NCBI RefSeq assembly: GCF_052030685.1 | Contig: NZ_JBQAJM010000002.1 | Coordinates: 62,001 to 126,000, forward strand | DNA length: 64,000 nt | Direction: 5' to 3' | Origin: Caedibacter sp052030685 | GTDB taxonomy: Bacteria > Pseudomonadota > Gammaproteobacteria > Francisellales > Francisellaceae | Part shown: piece after piece, positions 55,121 to 63,916 of the stretch | Position numbering within the stretch: position 1 is the stretch's first letter | Layout of the letters: each line of letters starts with the position of its first letter | The notes under the pieces: model-generated | Told to the model about the DNA's origin: nothing | What the model saw: only the letters and a program-made list of their open reading frames with translations | Database searches by the model: none | Program-made: the position numbers and the translations under genes

Positions 55121-58100
55121 ATGAGCTTATCTTCAAGCATCTTACCTAAAAGTATCACCGAAGACTTTACCAAGGCAACGATTTCACGTGCGCACGCTTA
55201 TTGCAATCAATACTCAATTAAATCATTACAAGCAACATCCGATGATGGCATTAATTTTGTCATTAAGAGTGAAGTTTTTGGCTCTGGTAAAGAGGCCTAC
55301 TCTCAAAGCATTTTTGTCGATGTGAACTCACGAGCAAAATCACTCTCAAGCATTCTAGACGCTGAGTGTTCATGCCCTGTAGGCTACTTTTGCAAGCATA
55401 TTTATGCTGTATTATTTATGTTTAATAAATCATTAGCTGAACGCTTAAAAGAACCCTATGCACTTACTCCTGTTGCAGCGACAAAATCTGTTAGCGCGAA
55501 ACCGACAAAAGAAGCTAAAAGCCCAACCTCCCATTTTGATAAGGTCGCATTTGAACGCCAGTTTAATGACAATATACGCCTTGAAAAAAGCGCTCTATTA
55601 TCTCAGGGCAAAGCACCTTCTAACTTAGTGATTGCCTATCAGCTTGTTTCCTTTAAAGAAGGAAACCAATTGTCTTATCGGATCGAGGCTAGCTATGTGC
55701 GCGTCTTAAAAAGTGGTGATGGCTATGGCAAACCACAAAGTGCTAATCTTGGCAATATTGCTGCCGGATATGCTAAATATCCAGATTGCGCCGATATGAA
55801 AGACTTAGAAATACTCAAATACCTAAGAGCATATATTGACCGCTACACGGCTAAATTACCTCATTTAAGCGGAGAATATGGTGCACAGTTCTTAAAGCTG
55901 CTTATTGAGACTGAGCGTTTTTTTATTGGCGATATTGTCATGGGCAAACACTGCACCTTGGCGCCAGATGCCAAACTTAATATCGACTGGAGTGAGGTCA
56001 ACGGCACATTTCGCTTTAACGCACAAATCAATGGCAAAACAAATACCAAAATCGTACCAACGACGCCTGCTTTTTACATTGATGGCAATAAAATGGGGCA
56101 GATTGTCAGTGACATTCCTGGCAATCAATTGCTACTCCTTAATACACTTAAAGATATCTCCAAAGATGATATGTCATTTGTTCGTCATACCATTGAGAAA
56201 TCAACACTTAGTAAGCAAATCAAATTTCCAAGCAAAGTCAAAAAGCTTAAAACTGAAAAAATCACGCCTAAGGCAATTGCCCACTTTAGCAAAGGGTCAT
56301 CAGTAAACTGGCCACATTATGGCTTCTTTGCTGAAGTGAGCTTTGACTATGATGGCACACGCTTTGAGCCACATGAAAGCGGCACACACATTATTGAGCA
56401 TAATGGTCGCTTGATTGAAAAAGACATAAAATTTGAAAAAGCTAAACTTGAAACACTAACTGCATTTGGTTTTGATAAATCAAGACGTGCTTATTTTGGC
56501 TATGGCAATCAAACGCAAAAGCCTTTTGGTGAGAGCTATATTTTAAATGCCAACCCTTATCTTGAACCAGAAGAACAGTGGGAAACTTTTTATCTTGAAG
56601 ACCTAGAGGACTTTAAACTTTCAGGTTGGCAAGTTGAGTTTGATGATGACTTTGCTCATCACTATATTGTTGCCGATGATATCGACATTGGTATTGAAGA
56701 AGGAGCGCAAAATGATTGGTTTAATGTGCACCTAACTGTTAATCACAACGGCAACACCATCGATCTGCAGCCCCTGATCATGCAATATCTACAAAAAGGA
56801 CTCAATAAACAAGAGCATGACCTCGTCGCCATCGTTGATAAAAATCACCGTTTAAAAATTGATTACAGCATCATTGAACCGGTTATTAATTCATTATTTG
56901 AATTAAACGATGAACGTAGCGGCACACTAAAGCTCTCGAAATACCAAATTGGTGCATTGATGAGTCTTGAAGAGCAATTGGGCAAAAGTGGCGCGATTGA
57001 TTACAGCAAAGCTCATGCTTTAAAGCGCTTTGTTGACTCACTGAAAGATACTACCAAGTTACCACTTTTGGATACCCCAAAAGCAGTTCAAGCCACCTTG
57101 CGCGATTATCAACGCTATGGGGTCAGTTGGATGGATTTCTTATCCAAACATGAAATGGGCGGCTTATTAGCTGATGATATGGGACTTGGTAAAACCCTGC
57201 AAACGTTAACTTGGATTCAATTGCAACACGACAATGACAAGGATTTCGGCACAAGTTTAATTATCGCTCCGACATCGGTTGTCGGCAATTGGATAAGAGA
57301 AGCTGAGAAATTCACACCCAAGCTTACCATTTTACTATTGCATGGTTCTGAACGTAGTGAGCATTATGATTCACTCCTTAACTATGATATTGTCGTAACC
57401 AGCTACCCACTCATATTAAAAGATGAAGAAATTCATCGTCAGAACACCTATAGCGCACTGATTTTAGATGAAGCTCAAACGATTAAAAATGCCAAAACAA
57501 AACAAGCGCAAAGTATTTTCACCCTTTCAGCAAAACATCGTTTTTGTTTAACTGGCACACCTCTGGAGAATCATCTGGGTGAGTTATGGTCACAATTTAA
57601 CTTCTTAATGCCAGGCTTTTTAGGCAATCTCAATCAATTTCATAAACACTTTAAAAACCCCGTTGAGAAGCATCTAGATACTGATCGCTTAAATATCCTA
57701 AAAAGCCGTATTGCACCCTTTATGCTTCGACGCACTAAAGCCTTAGTTGCTAAGGATTTGCCCGAAAAAACCGAGTCTATTGAAATTATTGAGCTACCCA
57801 ATACGCAAAAACAATTATATGAAAGTGTACGCATGACCATGGAGAAGAAAGTGCGTGAGCTCTTGAAAAAACAAGGACTTGCCAAGAGTCATATCCATAT
57901 TCTTGATGCATTGTTAAAGCTGCGCCAATCATGCTGCCACCCGCAATTGGTCAAACTCGACAGCGCCAAGAAAGTTCATGAATCAGCGAAACTTGATTAT
58001 TTACTAGAAATGCTGATCGAGCTTACTGCTGAAAAGCGCAAAGTACTGGTGTTCTCACAATTTGTTGAGATGCTGGATTTAATTGGGGTTGAGCTTGCTA

Positions 58101-58498
58101 AAAATAAAATTCAACATGTACAGTTAACCGGGCAAACCAAGCATCGCCAAAAACTCATTGATGACTTTAGTAACAACCCTGACATCAGTGTTTTCTTAAT
58201 CAGCTTAAAAGCCGGCGGCACTGGCTTAAACCTTGTTGCAGCTGACACTGTTATTCACTTTGACCCGTGGTGGAATCCAGCCGTTGAAGCTCAAGCCACT
58301 GATCGGGCTTATCGTATTGGTCAAGATAAACCCGTTACAGTTTATAAGCTTATTGCCAAAGACAGTGTTGAGGAAAAGATCCTTAAACTTCAGCAGAAAA
58401 AAGCTGATCTTGCTAGTGGCCTTTACAACAAAGATGGACAAGCTGACTTCAAACTCAGTGAAAATGATTTATTAAATTTGTTTGAACCGATTATTTAA
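55121..58498 (+). CDS. SNF2-family ATPase/helicase with N-terminal SWIM zinc finger
   Basis: A 1125-aa protein. The SWIM finger CSCPVGYFCKH is near residues 85-95 (CxCX6CxH). A 500-residue middle region of unclear fold follows. The Swi2/Snf2 motor begins near 660: motif I ADDMGLGKTLQTLTW near 686-700, motif II LILDEAQTIKNAK near 782-794 (DEAQ), motif III LTGTPLENHLGELW near 807-820, then the C-terminal RecA lobe with QFVEMLDLIG, LKAGGTGLNLVAAD near 1028-1041 and the motif VI region QATDRAYRIGQ near 1058-1068. Bacterial HepA/RapA-like SWIM-SNF2 proteins may move RNA polymerase or protein on DNA, and some belong to phage-defence loci; here it stands alone. Confidence 0.93.
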   Translation: MSLSSSILPKSITEDFTKATISRAHAYCNQYSIKSLQATSDDGINFVIKSEVFGSGKEAYSQSIFVDVNSRAKSLSSILDAECSCPVGYFCKHIYAVLFMFNKSLAERLKEPYALTPVAATKSVSAKPTKEAKSPTSHFDKVAFERQFNDNIRLEKSALLSQGKAPSNLVIAYQLVSFKEGNQLSYRIEASYVRVLKSGDGYGKPQSANLGNIAAGYAKYPDCADMKDLEILKYLRAYIDRYTAKLPHLSGEYGAQFLKLLIETERFFIGDIVMGKHCTLAPDAKLNIDWSEVNGTFRFNAQINGKTNTKIVPTTPAFYIDGNKMGQIVSDIPGNQLLLLNTLKDISKDDMSFVRHTIEKSTLSKQIKFPSKVKKLKTEKITPKAIAHFSKGSSVNWPHYGFFAEVSFDYDGTRFEPHESGTHIIEHNGRLIEKDIKFEKAKLETLTAFGFDKSRRAYFGYGNQTQKPFGESYILNANPYLEPEEQWETFYLEDLEDFKLSGWQVEFDDDFAHHYIVADDIDIGIEEGAQNDWFNVHLTVNHNGNTIDLQPLIMQYLQKGLNKQEHDLVAIVDKNHRLKIDYSIIEPVINSLFELNDERSGTLKLSKYQIGALMSLEEQLGKSGAIDYSKAHALKRFVDSLKDTTKLPLLDTPKAVQATLRDYQRYGVSWMDFLSKHEMGGLLADDMGLGKTLQTLTWIQLQHDNDKDFGTSLIIAPTSVVGNWIREAEKFTPKLTILLLHGSERSEHYDSLLNYDIVVTSYPLILKDEEIHRQNTYSALILDEAQTIKNAKTKQAQSIFTLSAKHRFCLTGTPLENHLGELWSQFNFLMPGFLGNLNQFHKHFKNPVEKHLDTDRLNILKSRIAPFMLRRTKALVAKDLPEKTESIEIIELPNTQKQLYESVRMTMEKKVRELLKKQGLAKSHIHILDALLKLRQSCCHPQLVKLDSAKKVHESAKLDYLLEMLIELTAEKRKVLVFSQFVEMLDLIGVELAKNKIQHVQLTGQTKHRQKLIDDFSNNPDISVFLISLKAGGTGLNLVAADTVIHFDPWWNPAVEAQATDRAYRIGQDKPVTVYKLIAKDSVEEKILKLQQKKADLASGLYNKDGQADFKLSENDLLNLFEPII

Positions 58499-58644
58499 TG
58501 TTTTACATTTTGCCAAAAGAAAAATTTAAAATCTGATGTAGATCAATCTCAAAATCAATTTATTTTGCATCTGCAATACTTAGAAAAATTAATACATCTA
58601 TAAAGTTTTTAAATTTCTCTTTTTTTGAATCATACAATAGACTG

Positions 58645-58673
58645 CCAGATATCAAAACAATCTGGATAAACAC
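58645..58673 (+). promoter_or_regulatory. Hairpin covering the ribosome site of the DsbA-like gene
   Basis: CCAGAT (58645-58650) pairs with ATCTGG (58660-58665). The right arm contains the only Shine-Dalgarno-like bases (TGGA) before the ATG at 58674, so the stem could limit translation. The 175-bp gap upstream (58499-58673) is otherwise AT-rich and empty. Confidence 0.35.
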
Positions 58674-59336
58674 ATGAAGAAGTTAATGCTACTTTTAAGT
58701 GCCACTTTATGCATAAGCCTTGCCAATGCTGGACATAAGGTAGGTGAACAAGCCTGTGATATGCATGCTTTTTCACGCTATCAAGCCAATGTATTTATTC
58801 ATAAAGATTTAAACTTTGACAGCTCGTCTAGCATTACTCTAGGCAACCCTGAGGCAAGCAAAGTCATCACTCAATTCTGTGACTACTCAAAGCTTGCCTG
58901 TTTAGAAAACATAACTACGCTATTAACGCTTACAAAAGATAAAGATCTTAAAATAAACATTTACCCCATTGGCACAACACAAAGCCCTAATGCATCGCAG
59001 TATTTAGCTTTTACTTATCACGTGGGCGGGGTGGAGCTCATGCAAGAATTTTTGCACGAGCTCCATAGTTTGGTTAAATCAGATAAGGTTATTGATCAAA
59101 ACGCTTTGTCTGATTTAATGATCAATTTAAACATTAATGAAACCCCATATCTTAAAGATATGGTTGATCAAGAAATTAAAGATAATAATGCTTTAGCAAA
59201 AACCGCAGGCGTAACTCACTCACCGAGTGTCTATGTTTATCAACACAATGCAACTGAAGTAAGTCAAGTTTACTTTTCCGAATATCAAGATGTGCCTGAG
59301 TATATTATCAAACGCGCACTGGGTTATTTGGCATGA
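58674..59336 (+). CDS. Secreted DsbA/thioredoxin-fold protein with altered active site
   Basis: A 220-aa protein with a signal peptide (MKKLMLLLSATLCISLANAG, cleavage after ANA). The domain has the DsbA/BdbD pattern: ITLGNPEASKVITQFCDYSK near residues 54-73, where family members read G.P.A.v.i.eF.DY.CPyC, so the CXXC is KLAC here and only the second Cys remains. A cis-Pro loop reads VTHSPSVYVY near 178-187. It also has Cys27 (EQACDM). It could be a non-redox chaperone-like or mixed-disulfide variant. Function is not known. Confidence 0.8.
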   Translation: MKKLMLLLSATLCISLANAGHKVGEQACDMHAFSRYQANVFIHKDLNFDSSSSITLGNPEASKVITQFCDYSKLACLENITTLLTLTKDKDLKINIYPIGTTQSPNASQYLAFTYHVGGVELMQEFLHELHSLVKSDKVIDQNALSDLMINLNINETPYLKDMVDQEIKDNNALAKTAGVTHSPSVYVYQHNATEVSQVYFSEYQDVPEYIIKRALGYLA

Positions 59337-59341
59337 ACGTT

Positions 59342-59454
59342 GGCTGAGCGTAAGTCGAAGCCAATTATTGTTTTACGCCTTCCCTTCGACTTCGCTCAGG
59401 GAACGGCTAAAGCATAAAGCGCGTTGACCTCGACTCACGCTCAGCCAGCGCTTA
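59342..59454. repeat. Dispersed CTGAGCG/CTTCGACT repeat cluster
   Basis: Between two converging genes, GGCTGAGCGTAAGTCGAAGC (from 59342), CCCTTCGACTTCGCTCAGGG (from 59382) and CCTCGACTCACGCTCAGCC (from 59428) lie in alternating orientation. They match the units near 35847-35907 and 54971. The gap 59337-59575 contains no supported gene. Confidence 0.75.
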
Positions 59455-59508
59455 CACAGCAAAACTAGGGTAAGAGCTTCTGTAAAATGCTTTGTGGACA
59501 GTATATTA

Positions 59509-59560
59509 CCTCTCCCCTTGCGGGAGAGGTCGTTGAGCTAAAGCTCAATGGGTGAGGGGT
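59509..59560. repeat. Palindromic CCTCTCCC repeat, copy 2
   Basis: CCTCTCCC-CTTGC-GGGAGAGG is identical to the copy at 51207; the second stem is GTTGAGCT-AAAGCTCAAT, base-paired but with different sequence from GTGCAGCTTAAGCTGCAC in copy 1. The copy ends in GGGTGAGGGGT, 15 bp before the sppA stop. Confidence 0.8.
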
Positions 59561-59575
59561 AATTAAAACCCCTGC

Positions 59576-60493
59576 CTATTGCAGTTTCAACCCACTGGCT
59601 TCAGCTGCTTGATACATCACTTCAGTACCTAGCTTTTGACTGATTTGATCAAAAACACTCAATGGCTTGGTAAAGTTAACCACTTTCATATTATTAAATT
59701 GCTCACGTTGCAAACTATCAACTGAGGCGAACCCATCAATCAAACCATACTTCTTAGCTTGCACACCTGAAAATGGCATGCCTGAGAATATTTTATCTTC
59801 TTGTTTTTTATCAAGGCGATCGCCGCGCCCTGCTTTAACCGCATCAATAAACACTTGATGCGTTTCAGTCAGCATTGCCTCCATTTCCGACACTTGTGAA
59901 GCATTTTGTGGTTCAAATGGATCTAAGAAGCCTTTATCTTTGCCCGCTGTATATAGTCTGCGCTCAACACCAATTTTCTTTAATAAGTCAACAAAACCAA
60001 AGCCACCGGCTCTAACACCAATCGAACCAGTAATTGTCATTTTATTGGCATAAATATCTTTTGCACCTGACGCAATATAGTATCCACCTGAAGCACAGAC
60101 ATCTACACATACCGCATATAACGGCGTCTTAGGATATTTGTTTTGTAAATAACGCATATGTTCATAAATATCATCAGATTGCACTGGCGAGCCGCCTGGG
60201 CTATTGATCTGCACAATCACCGCTTTCGTGCTTTTATTCTTAAATGCCGCATCTAAGCTGTCGTTAATGCGTGTTGCATTGGCATTACTATCATCGGCAA
60301 TCACACCATCAACCTTAACTAGAGCAATATGATTTTCATTATTAACTGGTTTACTGCTAAAGCTTTTCATTAAAATGCCAATTATAACAATAGCAACAAC
60401 CAACCAACAAAAGCGCCAAAATATGCGCCAACGACGGGCTCGGCGTTGTTCTAGAAGATAAGCATCAGCGATGCGCTGTAAATGTTCAGACAT
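59576..60493 (-). CDS. sppA: Signal peptide peptidase SppA (S49, short form)
   Basis: A 305-aa inner-membrane serine protease. An N-terminal TM anchor follows a basic start (RIFWRFCWLVVAIVIIGILM near residues 22-41). The S49 domain has VIVQINSPGGSPVQSDDIY near 95-113, the nucleophile Ser in CASGGYYIASGAKDIYANK near 132-150 and GSIGVRAGGFG near 156-166; the catalytic Lys likely lies in the RAGGFGFVDLLKKIGVERR stretch. Single S49 domain, as in the 36-kDa SppA of many bacteria. It digests residual signal peptides. Gap to aspS is 82 bp. Confidence 0.93.
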   Translation of the reverse strand: MSEHLQRIADAYLLEQRRARRWRIFWRFCWLVVAIVIIGILMKSFSSKPVNNENHIALVKVDGVIADDSNANATRINDSLDAAFKNKSTKAVIVQINSPGGSPVQSDDIYEHMRYLQNKYPKTPLYAVCVDVCASGGYYIASGAKDIYANKMTITGSIGVRAGGFGFVDLLKKIGVERRLYTAGKDKGFLDPFEPQNASQVSEMEAMLTETHQVFIDAVKAGRGDRLDKKQEDKIFSGMPFSGVQAKKYGLIDGFASVDSLQREQFNNMKVVNFTKPLSVFDQISQKLGTEVMYQAAEASGLKLQ

Positions 60494-60575
60494 ATGATTT
60501 CCTTATTTGTTAAAAGAGGTATAAAAAGACCATAGGCTTAATGGTAGATGATTTGGTAGAAAAATACAGCTTAGT

Positions 60576-62351
60576 TTATGCTTTCTCAGTAATAATTGTT
60601 TTAATCGCAAGCTCTTGTAGCTGCTCATTTGAGACTTCCGCAGGCGCCTCTGTCATCAAGCAACTGGCTGTTTGTGTCTTAGGAAAAGCGATCACATCAC
60701 GAATATTGGTCGTATGGGTGATTAACATGGTTAAGCGGTCTAAGCCAAAGGCAATACCACCATGAATTGGCGCGCCATACTGCAAAGCGTCTAGTAAGAA
60801 GCTAAACTTCTCTTTGGCTTCTGATTCATCGATCCCTAATAACTCAAACACCGTTTGCTGCATTTGTTGATCATGGATACGAATCGAACCACCACCGACT
60901 TCATAGCCATTGATAACCATATCATAAGCACGAGATAAAGCTTTTTCAGGATGTGACTTAAGCTCATCCACATTATCCACTTTTGGCGCAGTAAACGGAT
61001 GATGTAATGCATAAAGCCGACCATCTGCCTCTTCAAACATTGGGAAGTCAACGACCCATAATGGCGCCCATGCTTTGGTGTGTAGTTTAAGATCTTCACC
61101 AATTTTAACGCGTAGCGCGCCCATTGAATCATTGACAATATTGGACTTACCCGCACCAAAGAAAATAATATCACCATCTTTGGCTTCTGTGACCTCAAGC
61201 ACTTTTGCCAATGCTTCATCTGAGAGATTTTTGACAATTGGTGATTGCAGCCCTTCTTTGCCTTTCGCCATCTCATTGACTTTGATATACGCCAAGCCTT
61301 TAGCACCATAGATTCCTACAAACTTGGTATAATCATCAAGCATCTTGCGTGTCAACAGTGCATTGCCATTAGCTAAACGCATTGCAATGACACGTGAGTT
61401 TTGATCATTGGCAGGTGCTGAAAATACTTTAAACTCTTCATTTTGCATAATGTTTTTCACATCGATGAAGTGCAATGGAATACGTAAATCAGGCTTGTCT
61501 GAACCATATTTAGCCATCGCCTCGGCATAGCTGATCACTGGAAATTGTGATGGGAAGTCTGCATCTGCCGTTTGTTTAAATAAACGACGAACCATATCTT
61601 CCATCAAATTCATTAATGTATTTTCATCGATAAATGATGCTTCAATATCAATCTGAGTAAACTCAGGCTGTCTATCAGCACGCAAATCCTCATCACGAAA
61701 ACATTTAACGATCTGATAATAACGATCAAAACCAGATACCATTAATAGCTGTTTAAACAACTGTGGTGATTGCGGTAACGCATAAAACTTACCGTGATGA
61801 TTCCTACTTGGTACCAAGTAATCACGTGCGCCTTCTGGTGTTGCCTTAGTTAAAAATGGCGTTTCAATATCTAAAAACCCATGCTCATTTAGGTATTGAC
61901 GGACAAATTGTGAAATACGTGAGCGCTGAATCAAGCGATGTTGAATCTCAGGACGTCTTAGATCAATATAGCGATATTTCAAACGCACATCTTCACCGAC
62001 ATGTTGATGCTCATCCAATTGGAATGGAATGGTTTTAGCACGATTAATAAGCTCCAAGCTTTGACCAATAATTTCAATCTTGCCACTAGCTAAGTTATTA
62101 TTTTCCTGACCAAGAGGGCGAAATTTAACAAGACCCTTGGCTTTAATGACATACTCATGGCGCACATGATCCGCCTGTTCAAAAACGCTTGCATTTTCTG
62201 GCTCATAAACCAATTGCACAAGACCCGTTCGATCACGGATATCTAAGAAAATAACACCACCATGGTCACGACGACGGTGCACCCATCCACATATTTCAAC
62301 GGTTTTATCAACCAGAGACTCATTCACTTCTGAACTATAATGACTACGCAT
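60576..62351 (-). CDS. aspS: Aspartyl-tRNA synthetase
   Basis: A 591-aa class II synthetase of bacterial type. OB-fold anticodon domain with EICGWVHRRRDHGGVIFLDI near residues 19-38; motif 1 in EHGFLDIETPFLTKATPEGA near 150-170; motif 2 in YYQIVKCFRDEDLRADRQPE near 211-230 followed by FTQIDIE; a GAD-type insertion; motif 3 PIHGGIAFGLDRLTMLI near 536-552. Length matches E. coli AspS (590). No neighbour is coupled. Confidence 0.98.
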   Translation of the reverse strand: MRSHYSSEVNESLVDKTVEICGWVHRRRDHGGVIFLDIRDRTGLVQLVYEPENASVFEQADHVRHEYVIKAKGLVKFRPLGQENNNLASGKIEIIGQSLELINRAKTIPFQLDEHQHVGEDVRLKYRYIDLRRPEIQHRLIQRSRISQFVRQYLNEHGFLDIETPFLTKATPEGARDYLVPSRNHHGKFYALPQSPQLFKQLLMVSGFDRYYQIVKCFRDEDLRADRQPEFTQIDIEASFIDENTLMNLMEDMVRRLFKQTADADFPSQFPVISYAEAMAKYGSDKPDLRIPLHFIDVKNIMQNEEFKVFSAPANDQNSRVIAMRLANGNALLTRKMLDDYTKFVGIYGAKGLAYIKVNEMAKGKEGLQSPIVKNLSDEALAKVLEVTEAKDGDIIFFGAGKSNIVNDSMGALRVKIGEDLKLHTKAWAPLWVVDFPMFEEADGRLYALHHPFTAPKVDNVDELKSHPEKALSRAYDMVINGYEVGGGSIRIHDQQMQQTVFELLGIDESEAKEKFSFLLDALQYGAPIHGGIAFGLDRLTMLITHTTNIRDVIAFPKTQTASCLMTEAPAEVSNEQLQELAIKTIITEKA

Positions 62352-62480
62352 TTTTTATCCTTTAAATAACACAACATAACAAAGACATATAAGCCGATAA
62401 GCATATACAAATATGTGACAGATAACAATTATTCAGACTGGGAGTTTTGCAAATTTATGTTTTAACACTATTGAATTGAA

Positions 62481-63017
62481 TTAAAAGCCGGCATGCCCAA
62501 GCAGAAACGCTTCTTCCTCATCGCTCGAGACTCGCCCTAACTGTGCATTACGATGCGGGTAACGTCCAAATTGATCAATAATGGCTTTATGCGCTATTTC
62601 ATACTCTAAACTTTGGCTATTGCCTAACTTGGTATAAAGCATCAATGCCTGTTGATGGACAAGCTTTGACTCACTATGCATATAGGGCAAATAAGCAAAT
62701 GAACGCTCACTATCACTTAATGTTTGATCTAGCTTCAATAGCACCAGCTCTTGTGCTAACACTAAAGCCAATGAATCATAGGCAAAAGCTTCTTTTGTAT
62801 TTCTAAAAATGTTGCGTGAAAACTGATCTAACACAATAATTTCAGCCAAGCGCCCCTGTGCTGTTTCGCGCCATGCAAACAACTCACCATGAGATGCCGC
62901 TGTGTGAACCATTAAAAATCGATCTTTAATGGTTTGATCTAATGCATCACTCTTTGCAAACCAGTCTTTTGCAGTTAGCTCGTTGAACCAAAAGTCTAAA
63001 ACCTCTTGATAGTGCAT
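62481..63017 (-). CDS. DUF924 family protein
   Basis: A 178-aa alpha-helical protein of the DUF924 (TPR-like) family: VLDFWFNELTAKDWFAKSDA near residues 6-25, RLAEIIVLDQFSRNIFRNTK near 57-76, SFAYLPYMHSESKLVHQQAL near 105-124 and a C-terminal FGRYPHRNAQLGRVSSDEEE near 150-169. The LDQFSRNIFR and YPHRN motifs are diagnostic. Biochemical role unknown in the family. It starts 26 bp after rimI ends on the same strand. Confidence 0.93.
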   Translation of the reverse strand: MHYQEVLDFWFNELTAKDWFAKSDALDQTIKDRFLMVHTAASHGELFAWRETAQGRLAEIIVLDQFSRNIFRNTKEAFAYDSLALVLAQELVLLKLDQTLSDSERSFAYLPYMHSESKLVHQQALMLYTKLGNSQSLEYEIAHKAIIDQFGRYPHRNAQLGRVSSDEEEAFLLGHAGF

Positions 63018-63043
63018 ACAATGCCCTCTTAAGTTTATGGGTT

Positions 63044-63520
63044 TTAAAAATAATGCGTTGAGTGCTTGATTTGTAACGTTGCTTGCAACACCAATGCATC
63101 CTCATAGGTTTCACCAACGCGATAATAGTTCTTACGAACTGAGATTTCTTCAAAGCCATATTTTTTATAAATGCTAATCGCTGGAATATTGGTGACTCTG
63201 ACCTCTAAAAATAATTTCTCAATCTGTTTATAAGATAAGTGGTTCATCAAATAGGCCAATAGTTTTTGCCCAAAACCTTGATGTTGATATGATTTTGCCA
63301 CTGAAAAATTAAGAATCTCTGCCTCATCAAAAATCACTGAAATAACTGCAAAAGCAATCAGCTGATGATTAAGGTCAAACAAACCCCACGTCTCTGTATG
63401 CGCAGATAAGATACTGTCTTTCATTTGCGACGCTGACCATGGGTATTCAAATACCTCACGTTCAATATCCATCATCTGTGGTAAATGGTTTTCACCTAGT
63501 GGCAAAATCTGATACTGCAT
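63044..63520 (-). CDS. rimI: Ribosomal protein alanine N-acetyltransferase RimI
   Basis: A 158-aa GNAT. The acetyl-CoA loop reads YQHQGFGQKLLAYLMN near residues 78-93 (Q.QG.G..LL), preceded by AEILNFSVAKSY; LEVRVTNIPAISIYKKYGFE near 104-123 and the Y-rich RKNYYRVGETYEDALVLQ near 128-145 are RimI-specific. RimI acetylates the N-terminus of S18. It overlaps the next upstream gene by 29 bp in another frame. Confidence 0.92.
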   Translation of the reverse strand: MQYQILPLGENHLPQMMDIEREVFEYPWSASQMKDSILSAHTETWGLFDLNHQLIAFAVISVIFDEAEILNFSVAKSYQHQGFGQKLLAYLMNHLSYKQIEKLFLEVRVTNIPAISIYKKYGFEEISVRKNYYRVGETYEDALVLQATLQIKHSTHYF

Positions 63521-63911
63521 AAAGATTCATCATGGTTTGTTTCTTCACCTCTGCACAACTGAGTTCATCAATTTTAAGTGCATAGCACCTATCATGCAAA
63601 CTTTGATTTAACAAGGTTTTTAACGTCAAGTTTTCATCATAGAGAATTATCGTACTTGAGGCTATATTTTTTTCTGTTTGCGCTTGATCTTTTTCAATAA
63701 AGCATACCGAAAATTGTGTAAACATCGCATTTATAAGCGCTTTAACACAATCTCGTTGTTCCAAAGTGGATATAATCACACTCAGTTTATTCGCAATAAT
63801 ATCTGTCTTGTCTGCTGATGGCTCGTCTTTATTAACGGGATTATCTTTAGCATACCAACGCGCAATGGCTAAATGCTTTAATATTGCAGCTTGCCGTTCA
63901 TCTTCAGTCAT
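63492..63911 (-). CDS. Unrecognised 139-aa protein, possibly DNA polymerase III psi-like
   Basis: A small protein overlapping the start of rimI by 29 bp. I do not recognise it with confidence. It starts MTEDERQAAILKHLAIARWY and has an alpha/beta pattern (NKLSVIISTLEQ, FTQFSVCFIEKDQ, ASSTIILYDENL, DRCYALKIDEL) that could form a single sheet. In E. coli the gene directly before rimI is holD (psi subunit of the clamp loader), and size, alpha/beta pattern and place would suit a diverged psi. That is inference from synteny only. Confidence 0.6.
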   Translation of the reverse strand: MTEDERQAAILKHLAIARWYAKDNPVNKDEPSADKTDIIANKLSVIISTLEQRDCVKALINAMFTQFSVCFIEKDQAQTEKNIASSTIILYDENLTLKTLLNQSLHDRCYALKIDELSCAEVKKQTMMNLYAVSDFATR

Positions 63912-63916
63912 GCAAA

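Noticed and set aside
60541..60765. Plus-strand frames inside aspS, gyrA, fusA, dnaG, the giants and other genes
   Set aside because: All are antisense or shifted shadows of well-supported genes and lack ribosome sites and recognisable domains.
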